From contig JAHFCU010000005.1 in the NCBI GenBank assembly GCA_023249305.1, positions 34,274 through 98,273 of the forward strand: a stretch of DNA of 64,000 nucleotides. Reading direction: 5' to 3'. The notes under the pieces are model-generated. The model saw only the letters and a list, made by a program, of their open reading frames with translations, ran no database searches and had not been told where the DNA came from. Origin of the DNA: Gemmatimonadota bacterium. Its GTDB lineage: Bacteria; Gemmatimonadota; Gemmatimonadetes; Gemmatimonadales; Gemmatimonadaceae. The translations under genes were made by a program, and so were the position numbers. Shown piece after piece: positions 42,941-51,443 of the stretch; the first letter of the stretch is position 1; each line of letters starts with the position of its first letter.

Positions 42941-44503
42941 ATGGCGCCGCCAGCGAAATCCGTGCTTTGGGTGGACGACGAGGCCGAACTCCTCGAGTCG
43001 CACCGGCTGTTCCTGTCCGAGAAGGGCTTTCGGGTCCAGATGGCCCTGAATGCCGCTGATGCGCTGGAACTGCTGCGCCAGCATGCCTACGACATCCTGC
43101 TTCTCGACGAACAAATGCCAGGCATGCGAGGCATTGCGATGGTCCGCGAGGCCCGGGAGCTGGCCCCTTCCATGCCCGTCGTGATGGTGACGAAGAGCGA
43201 GGAAGACAGCACCCTGCGCGAGGCCCTTGGCCAGGACGTCACCGAGTATCTCGTGAAGCCCGTCACGCCACGGCAGGTGCAGGCGATCCTGACGCGCATT
43301 CTCGAAGGGCCGCGGATCCGCAGCCAGGCGATCGCGCGCCGGTTCGTCGAGCGGTTTCGCGAACTCGAGGGCGTGCGCCTCAAGGACCTCGATTGGCGCG
43401 GCTGGACCGAGCGTTACGCCGAACTCGTGCAGTGGGACGTCGAGCTGACCGACGCCGGCGAAGCGGGGTTGCAAACGTCGCTCCGCGCGCTCTTCCCGGC
43501 GATGCATCGAGATTTTGCGGCGTTCGTCGGTCAAGGCTACCCACGCTGGGTGCACGATCTCGACGGCGACCGTCCGCCACTCTCGGTGGATGTGGTCGGC
43601 GAGTTCCTGATGCCCGTCCTCGCCGAGCACAAGACGGTACTCTTCATCGTCGTGGACTGCCTGCGGCTCGACCAGTGGAAAGTCCTCGAACCGATCATCG
43701 CGCAGGCCTTCGAGATTGACGCCGCGCATTACTTCGGGCTCCTTCCCACGGCCACGCCCTATGCCCGCAACGCGCTCTTCAGCGGGCTATTTCCCGCGGA
43801 GATCGCGGAGAAGTTCCCCGCGTGGTGGGGTGAGAGCGACGACGAGTCGCTCAACCAGCACGAACGCGACCTGCTCGTCGAACAACTGCGTGAGCTCCGC
43901 GGCGACACGCCGGTGCGCTACCACAAGATCACATCCGGGCTCGACTCCGACGAACTCGAGCGGCATCTGGCGACAGCCATCGCACCCGAGGGCGTGAGCG
44001 CGTTCGTCTTCAACTTCGTGGACCTGCTCACGCACGGCCGCTCGGAGTCGGCGATCCTCTTCGAGGTGGCGCGCGACGAGGCGGCGCTGCGCCAACTCAC
44101 CGAGCAATGGTTCCGCCGCTCCGCGCTCTGGAGCGTCCTGCGCGAGGCGGCGCGACGCGGCCTTCCCGTGCTGCTCACCAGCGACCACGGCTCCATTCAC
44201 TGCAACACGCCGGCGACGGTGTTCGCGAAGAAGGACGCGACCGCCAACCTCCGCTACAAGATGGGCGAGGACCTGCGTGCTGAACGCCCCGATCAGGCAC
44301 TGGTCTTCGGCGATTCCGGCCAGTTGCGCCTGCCGCCGCAGGGCCCGCGAGTGAACACCGTGCTCGCCACCGGCGATTGCTTCTTCGTCTATCCGACGAA
44401 GCTGCGCGAGTACCAGCAGCGTTACCGCGGCTCCTTCCTTCATGGCGGGGTCTCCCCGGAAGAGGTCATCCTTCCGCTCGCCCTCCTCACGCCCCGCCGC
44501 TGA
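42941..44503 (+). CDS. porX: PorX-like response regulator with PglZ phosphatase domain
   Basis: 520 residues. Residues ~5-125 are a CheY-type receiver: VLWVDDEAELLES acidic pair, phospho-acceptor Asp in DILLLDEQMPG, MVTKSE and LVKPV. The rest is a PglZ-type alkaline-phosphatase fold with metal and nucleophile motifs VVDCLRLDQW, LPTATPYARNALFSG and LLTSDHGSIHC. This architecture is that of PorX, which with the kinase PorY and sigma factor SigP controls type 9 secretion in Bacteroidetes; its PglZ domain hydrolyses cyclic oligonucleotides. The gene starts a coupled operon of envelope genes: the ABC exporter ATG shares one base with its stop (TGATG). Confidence 0.88.
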   Translation: MAPPAKSVLWVDDEAELLESHRLFLSEKGFRVQMALNAADALELLRQHAYDILLLDEQMPGMRGIAMVREARELAPSMPVVMVTKSEEDSTLREALGQDVTEYLVKPVTPRQVQAILTRILEGPRIRSQAIARRFVERFRELEGVRLKDLDWRGWTERYAELVQWDVELTDAGEAGLQTSLRALFPAMHRDFAAFVGQGYPRWVHDLDGDRPPLSVDVVGEFLMPVLAEHKTVLFIVVDCLRLDQWKVLEPIIAQAFEIDAAHYFGLLPTATPYARNALFSGLFPAEIAEKFPAWWGESDDESLNQHERDLLVEQLRELRGDTPVRYHKITSGLDSDELERHLATAIAPEGVSAFVFNFVDLLTHGRSESAILFEVARDEAALRQLTEQWFRRSALWSVLREAARRGLPVLLTSDHGSIHCNTPATVFAKKDATANLRYKMGEDLRAERPDQALVFGDSGQLRLPPQGPRVNTVLATGDCFFVYPTKLREYQQRYRGSFLHGGVSPEEVILPLALLTPRR

Positions 44504-46320
44504 TGGGTCCCTATCGCCGCCTCCAGCAGTTCCTGCGTCCCTACTACGGGCGTGTCATCGGCACGCTTCTCCTAAGCGCCGTGGCCAACGCGCTGAGCGC
44601 GTTCTCCTACGCGCTCTTCGTGCCGTTCCTCAACACGCTGTTCAATAAGGAGCCGTTCGACGCCGGCGCAGGTTCGCAGATGTCACGCCTGCTCAAGGGC
44701 ATGGGCTCGTGGCTGCTGGACGGACGCGAGGTGATGGACGCGCTGCGCATCGTGATCCTCGTGATCCTCGTCACCATGCTGCTGAAGAACTTCTTCGCGT
44801 GGATGGCGGGCCAGTTGGGAGCCGGACTGCAGGAGCGCGTGACGCGCGACCTGCGCAACACGCTCTACACGCACCTCGAACGCCTGCCGTTGCGCTTCTT
44901 CACCACGCACAAGACGGGGCAGTTGCTCTCGCGCGTCTTCCAGGACACGCAGTCCACGCGCCAGCTCCTCGCCGAAGTCGTAACGCGGTCGCTGAATGCG
45001 GGTACGCAGATCATCGTCACCGTCCTTCTCTTGTTCTCCCTCTCTCCGCGGCTGGCGTTGCTCTCGCTCGTTGTCGCGCCGCTGATCATCGTGGCTTTCC
45101 AGCCGCTGCTGCGAAAGCTGCGCAAAGGACACCGGCGCCTGGCCGCCGAGTATGGCGAGATGACGAGCGTCGTGCAGGAAACCGTGAGCGGCATCCGCCT
45201 CGTGAAGTCGTTCCGCGCCGAGGGTTACGAGGGGACGCGCTTCTCGGACGCGTCGAATCGCTACGCCCAGGGCATGGTGCGCATGAGTCGGCTGACGCTG
45301 ATGTCGCAGCCGCTGGCCGAAATCGTCGGCACCGTGGTGGCGGTGGCGCTGCTCTGGTTCGGGGCGCATGAAGTGCTGCAAGCGCGCACGCTCAGCGGCT
45401 CGGGGCTCGTGACCTTCCTCGGCGCGCTGATGTCGCTGCTTCCGCCGCTAAAGCAGCTCTCGCAGATGCCGGCCATCGCCACGCAATCGCTGGCCGCTGC
45501 CGAGCGACTCTTCGAGGTCCTTGATCACGCCACCGAGGCGCAGGCCGACCGCGGCACTCGGACAGTGTCGGCGTTCAACTTCGAGCTCGCCTTTGAGGGC
45601 GTCGAGTTCAGCTACGGCGGCGAGCCCGTGCTGCGTGACATCGCCTTCACGGCACGGCGCGGCGACGTGGTGGCGCTGGTCGGCGCAAGCGGAGCGGGGA
45701 AGAGCACGCTCGTGGATCTTATCCCGCGCTTCATCGAACCGACGGCAGGCCGCATCGTCCTCGACGGCGTGGATACGCGGGAGCTCACGCTGGCATCATT
45801 GCGTGCGCTCACGGGCATCGTGAGCCAGGACACCGTGCTGTTCAATGACACGGTACGCGCCAACATCGCCTACGGCGCCATGGACAAGTACACGCCCGCG
45901 CAGATCGAGACGGCGGCGCGCGCGGCCAACGCGCACGGCTTCATCAGCGAGCTCCCCGAGGGCTATGACACCGTGCTCGGCGAACGCGGCACGCGGCTCT
46001 CCGGCGGCCAGCGCCAACGCATCGCCATCGCCCGCGCCCTGCTCGTGGACCCGCCGGTCCTCATTCTCGACGAAGCGACGTCGGCGCTCGACACCGAGAG
46101 CGAACGGCTCGTGCAGGAAGCGATTGATCGCCTGCTCGCCGGACGCACCGTCTTCGTGATCGCCCATCGGCTCTCCACGGTGCAGCACGCCTCGCAGATT
46201 CTCGTGCTCGACCGCGGGCGCATCGTCGAGCGGGGCACGCATGCCGAGCTGCTCGCGATGAGCGGCGCATACGCGCGGCTTCATGCGCTGCAGTTCGCCG
46301 ACGTAGCGGCCAGCGGGTAG
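44503..46320 (+). CDS. MsbA-type ABC exporter (permease-ATPase fusion)
   Basis: 605 residues: six hydrophobic segments (ABC_membrane domain, residues ~10-310) followed by a nucleotide-binding domain. The latter has Walker A VGASGAGKSTLVDLI, Q-loop VSQDTVLFN, signature LSGGQRQRIAIARALL and Walker B VLILDEATSALD. It resembles MsbA lipid flippases; the neighbouring glycosyltransferase and acyltransferase genes suggest it exports a glycolipid such as a lipid A or lipooligosaccharide precursor. The ATG overlaps the PorX-like stop, so upstream in-frame residues (open to 44377) are not part of it. Confidence 0.92.
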   Translation: MGPYRRLQQFLRPYYGRVIGTLLLSAVANALSAFSYALFVPFLNTLFNKEPFDAGAGSQMSRLLKGMGSWLLDGREVMDALRIVILVILVTMLLKNFFAWMAGQLGAGLQERVTRDLRNTLYTHLERLPLRFFTTHKTGQLLSRVFQDTQSTRQLLAEVVTRSLNAGTQIIVTVLLLFSLSPRLALLSLVVAPLIIVAFQPLLRKLRKGHRRLAAEYGEMTSVVQETVSGIRLVKSFRAEGYEGTRFSDASNRYAQGMVRMSRLTLMSQPLAEIVGTVVAVALLWFGAHEVLQARTLSGSGLVTFLGALMSLLPPLKQLSQMPAIATQSLAAAERLFEVLDHATEAQADRGTRTVSAFNFELAFEGVEFSYGGEPVLRDIAFTARRGDVVALVGASGAGKSTLVDLIPRFIEPTAGRIVLDGVDTRELTLASLRALTGIVSQDTVLFNDTVRANIAYGAMDKYTPAQIETAARAANAHGFISELPEGYDTVLGERGTRLSGGQRQRIAIARALLVDPPVLILDEATSALDTESERLVQEAIDRLLAGRTVFVIAHRLSTVQHASQILVLDRGRIVERGTHAELLAMSGAYARLHALQFADVAASG

Positions 46321-46323
46321 TCG

Positions 46324-47448
46324 GTGCGCGCCTGCTTCGTGGTGCACGGCGCCTTCTGGTCGGGCGCGACCCGCGCCTTCGCCGAGGCCGCATCGCTGCT
46401 TGCCTCGCGCGGTTACGAAACCTGCTTTGTCGCGCCCGCCGGCAGCGAGGCGGAACGTCGCCTCGGCGCCGCGGGGCACGACGTGATCGGCATGGCGGAG
46501 CGCGGTGGCTGGCTGCGTGCCGGCTGGCGCCTGCGTGGTGTCGTCGCGCGCCGCCTGAGTGAAGTGCTCTTCGTGCACAGTGACCGCGAGCACCTCACCG
46601 CGGCCGCGGCGATTCGCTTCGCCGGGCGTGGCGCGGTCGTGCGCCGCACGAGCGCGGGCGAGCGGCTGTCGCTCGGGCGCGACGGACGGCTGGCGATGCG
46701 CCTTGCCGGCACGGGCTTCGTGTTCACGCACGCCGATGACATGCGCGGCATGACGCCGCCGCGCGGCGCACTCGCCGCGCACATCGCGCCGCCGGGCGTG
46801 CCGGTCCCCGTGGACCTCGTGACCTCCGTAGCCGGCGCGGTCGGCACGCCGCGGCCGCCGGCGCACCCGACCGCGGTTGGCGCCATCACGTCGGAGGGGC
46901 CGCGACTCGTGGTCTGCATCGGCGCCGACCGGCGGCGCGAGGCGCTTGTCACGCTGCGCGCGCTCGCGTTGCTGGCGCCACGGATTCCCGCCTTACGCGC
47001 CACCGTTGTCCTCCCCGCGGCCGACACCGACGCGATGCGCCTCGAGGCCGCCGCCCTCGGCGTCGCCGAGCGCCTCGACTGGCGTGCTTCCGCCGGACCG
47101 GCAGGCGATACGCTCGATCAGGCGGCCCTCGCGTGGGTGATTGCCAACGCGGACGATGCGGCCTATGCGGTGCTCGATGCGCTCTCGCACGGCGTGCCCG
47201 TGCTCGGTGAGCGCACGCCGCTCACCGCGCGCTTCGTCGAGGACGGCGTCTCAGGCGTGCTCCGTCATCGCGGTGACGAGGCCGAATGGGCGTCCGTGGT
47301 CGCGGCTTTGCTCGCGCAGCCGGAGCGCGCCGCAGCGATGCGCGCGGCGGCGCGCGGCGCCGCCGCGCGCTTTCCGCTCGAAGCGGGCGCCGACAGCTGG
47401 CTGCAAGTGACCGAGGCCGCGCGCGACCGCACGCGTTGGACGGCCTGA
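46324..47448 (+). CDS. Glycosyltransferase-like protein (GT4/GT-B type)
   Basis: 374 residues starting with GTG, 3 bp after the exporter stop. The N-terminal half begins with RACFVVHGAFWSGATRAFAEAA, a GT-B donor/acceptor-like Rossmann start with FVAPAGSEAERRL. The C-terminal half has VVCIGADRRREALVTLRALALL, ATVVLPAADTDAMRL, YAVLDALSHGVPVLGERTPL and DGVSGVLRHRGDEAEW, reminiscent of GT4 enzymes. The usual E-x7-E motif is not clear (an Asp occupies the first position), so it may be a divergent or degenerate family member. It overlaps the next glycosyltransferase gene by one base (TGATG). Confidence 0.7.
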   Translation: MRACFVVHGAFWSGATRAFAEAASLLASRGYETCFVAPAGSEAERRLGAAGHDVIGMAERGGWLRAGWRLRGVVARRLSEVLFVHSDREHLTAAAAIRFAGRGAVVRRTSAGERLSLGRDGRLAMRLAGTGFVFTHADDMRGMTPPRGALAAHIAPPGVPVPVDLVTSVAGAVGTPRPPAHPTAVGAITSEGPRLVVCIGADRRREALVTLRALALLAPRIPALRATVVLPAADTDAMRLEAAALGVAERLDWRASAGPAGDTLDQAALAWVIANADDAAYAVLDALSHGVPVLGERTPLTARFVEDGVSGVLRHRGDEAEWASVVAALLAQPERAAAMRAAARGAAARFPLEAGADSWLQVTEAARDRTRWTA

Positions 47449-48620
47449 TGCGGCACCTCTTCATCACACAGGACTACACACCCGAACTCGGTGGCATGGC
47501 GCGTCGGCACGTGGAACTCTGCCATCGCTTTCCAGCAGACACGCTTGTCTCGACCGTGCGTGCGCAGGACACTGTGGATGACACAGCCGAGCCTGTTCAG
47601 GTGCATCGCCAGCCGTTCACGTTCCGCGAGGCGGGTCGCCTGCCGAGCCAGCTGCGCTGGGCGCGCTGGCTGCGCACGCAAGCGCCGGCGTTCGATCTCG
47701 TGCACTGCGCCAACATCCGTCCGTGCGGCTACGCCGCATGGTGGGCGATGAAGCGCACGGGAGTGCCGTATCTCGTCTACGTCAACGGGCTCGATGTGCT
47801 GCGCGAGCGACAGAAGTCCGCGCAAGGCCTCAAGCGCTTCACCGCGCGGCATATCCTCGGCGGTGCGATCGGCATCGTCGCCAACTCGACGTGGACGGGC
47901 GAACTCACGCGCCAAGTGATGCGCGAGGTCGGCGTTACTCGGCTACCGCCCGTCGCCGACTTCCCGCTCGGCACCGATCCCGTACAGTTCGTGCCGGAGC
48001 GCGCGAGCGCTGAATTGCGCGCGCAACTCGGCATTGGCAATTCGTCGTACCTTCTCACCGTCGCGCGGCTGGTGCCGCACAAGGGGCAGGACATCGCGAT
48101 CCGCGCGCTCGCGCGGCTCGCAAGCGCGTTTCCGGATCTTCGGTATGTGATCGTCGGCGAAGGGCCGGACGAACAGCGCCTGCGTGCGCTTGCGCGTTCC
48201 CTCGGCATGGAAGCGCGCGTTGTGTTCACAGGCCCGCTGCGAGACGACCACCTGCCGGCCGTCTACGCAGGGGCCGCGCTGTACGTCGGGCTCTCGCGGT
48301 TCATTCCGCCCTTCAGCGTCGAAGGCTTCGGCATCTCGTTCGTCGAGGCATCGGCGAGCGGCGTCCCCTCAGTGGCGGGCGATTCGGGCGGCGTGCGCTC
48401 AGCGGTGCTCGATGGCGAAACGGGGCTCGTTGTGCCGCCAGAAGACGAATCGCGCGCCGCTGACGCGATTCGCCGCTTGCTGACGGACGACGCATTGCGC
48501 GCGCGTCTCGCACGGGCCGGTCGCGCTGTGGTCCTCACGCGCTTCAATTGGGACCGCGTGACGCGCGACACGCTCGACTTCGCAGCCCAGTGTGCGGGTC
48601 GGGCCGGAGGCGACGCGTGA
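47448..48620 (+). CDS. GT4-family glycosyltransferase
   Basis: 390 residues of a retaining GT-B glycosyltransferase. N-terminal ITQDYTPELGGMARRHVELC, VNGLDVLR, then the GT1/GT4 core: LLTVARLVPHKGQDIAIRAL, VIVGEGPDEQRLRALARSLG, VVFTGPLRDDHLPAVYAGA, and the E-x7-E site in EGFGISFVEASASGVPSVAG. It presumably adds a sugar to a lipid-linked or LPS-type acceptor at the cytoplasmic face. The ATG at 47448 overlaps the previous stop by one base; the next gene overlaps its stop (GTGA). Confidence 0.9.
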   Translation: MRHLFITQDYTPELGGMARRHVELCHRFPADTLVSTVRAQDTVDDTAEPVQVHRQPFTFREAGRLPSQLRWARWLRTQAPAFDLVHCANIRPCGYAAWWAMKRTGVPYLVYVNGLDVLRERQKSAQGLKRFTARHILGGAIGIVANSTWTGELTRQVMREVGVTRLPPVADFPLGTDPVQFVPERASAELRAQLGIGNSSYLLTVARLVPHKGQDIAIRALARLASAFPDLRYVIVGEGPDEQRLRALARSLGMEARVVFTGPLRDDHLPAVYAGAALYVGLSRFIPPFSVEGFGISFVEASASGVPSVAGDSGGVRSAVLDGETGLVVPPEDESRAADAIRRLLTDDALRARLARAGRAVVLTRFNWDRVTRDTLDFAAQCAGRAGGDA

Positions 48621-49531
48621 AGCCCACGTGGAGGCACTGGCTTGAGTACGCGACGCTGCGGGTTGTCGTCGCCGCACTGGCCCCCCTCGGGCTGCGTCGT
48701 GCTGGCGGCATCGGCGCCTGGCTCGGCCGGCTCGGATACTGGCCGCTCGGCATTCGCCGCGGCGTCGTCACGCGACACATCAATGCCTGCTTCCCGGAGC
48801 GCACTGAACGCGAGCGGTCGGCACTCGTGCGCGCTTCGTACGAGCATCTCGGCCGCGTTGCGGTCGAATCCATCCTGATGTCGCGACTCGGCCCCGAGTC
48901 GCTGCGCGATCTGTTCGAGGGCGTGGACGGGTGGGACATCATCGAACGCGGCCGCGCGCGCGGCCACGGGCTGGTCCTTGTCGCGGGCCACCTCGGCAAC
49001 TGGGAGCTGTCCGGGGCGTATCTCGCCGCGCTCGGCGTGCCCCTCGCCGCCGTTGCCAAGCGCCAACTGAACCCGTTGGCTGATGCATTCGTGAACCGAA
49101 CACGACGTCGTCTCGGCATGGCGGTTATCTACGACGACGAAGCGGTGCGAAGACTTCCGCGACTGCTCAAGGACGGTTACGCGCTCGGCTTGCTCGCCGA
49201 TCAAGCGGGTCTCGCGGCGGCTACGCACGTGCCGTTCTTCGGCCGCCCGGCGCGCACTCCGCGCGGCCCGGCCGTCTTCGCCCTGCGATTCGATGCGCCG
49301 CTGGTCTACGTGCTCGCCGCGCGCCAGCCGAGCGGCAAGTACAGGCTGCATCTTGAGGAAGTCCCGGTCACAAACACCGGTGATCTCGAAGCCGACGTCG
49401 AGACGACGACTGCGCGCTTCACGCAGGTGCTTGAGTCGTGGATCCGCAGGTATCCCGGTCAGTACCTCTGGGCGCACCGCCGCTGGAAGCGCCAACCCGA
49501 CGACACTCCACCCGAGTTGCGCGAGCCATGA
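48617..49531 (+). CDS. Lysophospholipid/lipid A acyltransferase (LpxL/HtrB family)
   Basis: 304 residues with one N-terminal hydrophobic stretch, membrane-associated. Catalytic motif H-x4-E in VAGHLGNWELSG, then LNPLADAFVNRTRRRLG, LADQAGLAAATHVPFFGRPA and a C-terminal YPGQYLWAHRRWK, all characteristic of late lipid A acyltransferases. It probably transfers a fatty acyl chain to a lipid A-type acceptor. GTG start overlapping the glycosyltransferase stop; its own stop overlaps the aminotransferase start (ATGA). Its presence implies an LPS-like outer leaflet. Confidence 0.92.
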   Translation: MKPTWRHWLEYATLRVVVAALAPLGLRRAGGIGAWLGRLGYWPLGIRRGVVTRHINACFPERTERERSALVRASYEHLGRVAVESILMSRLGPESLRDLFEGVDGWDIIERGRARGHGLVLVAGHLGNWELSGAYLAALGVPLAAVAKRQLNPLADAFVNRTRRRLGMAVIYDDEAVRRLPRLLKDGYALGLLADQAGLAAATHVPFFGRPARTPRGPAVFALRFDAPLVYVLAARQPSGKYRLHLEEVPVTNTGDLEADVETTTARFTQVLESWIRRYPGQYLWAHRRWKRQPDDTPPELREP

Positions 49532-50703
49532 GCGCTCTGCATCAAACCGCGCCGTACGACGTTGAAGCCGTACGCGCACGCGAATTCCCATGGGCGGCGC
49601 GCGGCGAGCGCATCTACCTGGACCACGCCGCCACCGGTCCGCTCCCGCAGCGGGCACGCGATGCGCAGGCCGAGGCGAACGCGAATCGCGCCGAGCTGTG
49701 GCGCGTCGGGTTCGACTATTTCTGGGCAGGCATCGTGCAGGGGCGCGAGCTGGCCGCGCGCCTCATAGGCGCGACGCCAGAGGAAATTGCCATCACGACC
49801 AACACGTCGCAGGGCGTGAACCTCGCGGCGCGCGCGCTTCCGTTCAAGGCTGGTGATGTCGTGGTGTCCTCCGCCGGAGAGTTCCCGGCGAACATCTACC
49901 CGTGGATGGGCCTCGAGAAGGCGAAGGGCGTCTTCCTCGAACTCGTGCCGATGAAGCATCGGCTGCCCGATGAGGACGCGCTGATCGCCGCGCTCGACCG
50001 CCCCAATGTGCGCGCCCTCACGGTGAGTTGGGTCTCGTTCGCGACCGGTGCAAAGCTCGATCTCGTGCGCCTCGGTGCCGCCTGCAAGGCGCGCGGCATC
50101 TGGTTCGTCGTTGACGCCATTCAGGGATTGGGACCGGCGGCAATCGACGTGAAGGCGTGCCACATTGATGTCCTCGCCAACGGTGCGCAGAAGTGGCTGC
50201 TCTCGCCGTGGGGGACCGGCTTCGCGTACGTGCACCGCGATCTCATCCAGGAACTCGATCCGCCAGCGGTCGGCTGGCTCTCGATGCCTGCATCCGCCGA
50301 CTTTACGCGCTTCCTCGACTACGACTACGCGTTCTATCCCGACGCGCGGAAGTTCGAGGTCTTCACCGCGCCGATGCATGACCTCAAGGCGATGGCCGCC
50401 TCGCTCAGTCTCTTTCTGGAACTCGGCCCGGCCGCGGTCGAGGCGCACGTGACGTCGCTCGCTGATCACGTCGTTGCGTGGTGCGACGAGCGCCGCGACG
50501 TGCGGCTGGTCACGCCGGTCGAGCGTGCGCGGCGCGCGGGTCTGCTCAACATCGCCGTGGACGACCTCGCGGCCGCCAGTGCGCGTCTCGCCGCGGCTGG
50601 TGTTTCGCACACCGTGCGTGAAGGCGGCGTCCGGCTCTCACCGCACCTGTACAACACGACGGCCGAACTCGACATTGCGCTCGCCGCGCTGGCGCCGCGA
50701 TGA
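49528..50703 (+). CDS. Class V aminotransferase (cysteine desulfurase-like)
   Basis: 391-residue PLP enzyme. N-terminal IYLDHAATGPLPQRARDA, TTNTSQGVNLAARAL, VSWVSFATGAKLDL, WFVVDAIQGLGPAAIDV, and the PLP-binding lysine in DVLANGAQKWLLSPWGTGF. The fold group includes cysteine desulfurases, kynureninase and isopenicillin-N epimerase-like proteins. The short active-site loop without an obvious Cys argues against a housekeeping IscS. Substrate unknown. It is coupled on both sides by ATGA overlaps, which may just reflect operon packing. Confidence 0.88.
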   Translation: MSALHQTAPYDVEAVRAREFPWAARGERIYLDHAATGPLPQRARDAQAEANANRAELWRVGFDYFWAGIVQGRELAARLIGATPEEIAITTNTSQGVNLAARALPFKAGDVVVSSAGEFPANIYPWMGLEKAKGVFLELVPMKHRLPDEDALIAALDRPNVRALTVSWVSFATGAKLDLVRLGAACKARGIWFVVDAIQGLGPAAIDVKACHIDVLANGAQKWLLSPWGTGFAYVHRDLIQELDPPAVGWLSMPASADFTRFLDYDYAFYPDARKFEVFTAPMHDLKAMAASLSLFLELGPAAVEAHVTSLADHVVAWCDERRDVRLVTPVERARRAGLLNIAVDDLAAASARLAAAGVSHTVREGGVRLSPHLYNTTAELDIALAALAPR

Positions 50704-51443
50704 ACATCGCGCGTGAGGTGCGCACCGCTCGAACAGCGCTAGCCGCCGTCGGCTCGGCGGAGCGTGCGCGCGGCGAGAAGCGCTACCTGAAGAGCGAACT
50801 GAAGTTCCTCGGCGCGCCGATGCCGGAGATCCGGCGCGTGACGCGTGAGCTCGCCAATCGGGTGAAGGCCGAGGACGACGCGTCGCTGCGGCCGCTCTGC
50901 AGTGCGCTATGGGACACCGGTGTCCACGAGTTGCGCGCGATCGCGATGCTCGTGCTCGAGCGGCGCGCCGATGTGCTCGGTGCGCGCGACCTGACTCTGC
51001 TCGAACGCTTGCTGCGCGAGTCGAAAAGCTGGGCCTATCTCGACTGGATCAGCATCAAGGTGCTCGCGCCGATGCTCCCCCGAGTGCCTGCGGTGCGGCG
51101 AAAGGTCGCCCGCTGGTCGCGCGACCGGGACTTCTGGATGCGCCGGGCCGCGGTGCTCATTCTCCTCCCCGGTGTGAAGGACGGGATCGTGCCGTTCAGC
51201 GCCTTCGAGGCGATCGCAGTGCCGATGCTCGGCGAGCGGGAGTTCTTCATCCGCAAGGCGCTGGGCTGGGGGCTTCGCGAGGTGGGGAAGCGCCGCCCGG
51301 GTGATGTGGCGGCCTTCCTGCGCGCACATCGCGGGGAGGTGTCCGGTCTCACGTTGCGCGAGGGCGTGAAGTACCTGCCCGCGCGTGACCGGCGCGACCT
51401 GCTCGGCGCGGCGCATCCCAGGCGCCGCGCTCGCCGCGCCTAG
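50700..51443 (+). CDS. DNA alkylation repair protein (AlkD-like HEAT repeats)
   Basis: 247 residues of helical HEAT-like repeats. RYLKSELKFLGAPMPEIRRVTRELA at the start is the AlkD-family entry (KFLGAxMPxIR), followed by HELRAIAMLVLERRAD, SKSWAYLDWISIKVLAPML, RKVARWSRDRDFWMRRAAVLIL and FFIRKALGWGLREVGKR. AlkD glycosylases remove N3- and N7-alkylated purines. Last gene of the PorX-led operon; its TAG stop overlaps the convergent tyrS stop by 4 bp. Confidence 0.93.
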   Translation: MNIAREVRTARTALAAVGSAERARGEKRYLKSELKFLGAPMPEIRRVTRELANRVKAEDDASLRPLCSALWDTGVHELRAIAMLVLERRADVLGARDLTLLERLLRESKSWAYLDWISIKVLAPMLPRVPAVRRKVARWSRDRDFWMRRAAVLILLPGVKDGIVPFSAFEAIAVPMLGEREFFIRKALGWGLREVGKRRPGDVAAFLRAHRGEVSGLTLREGVKYLPARDRRDLLGAAHPRRRARRA

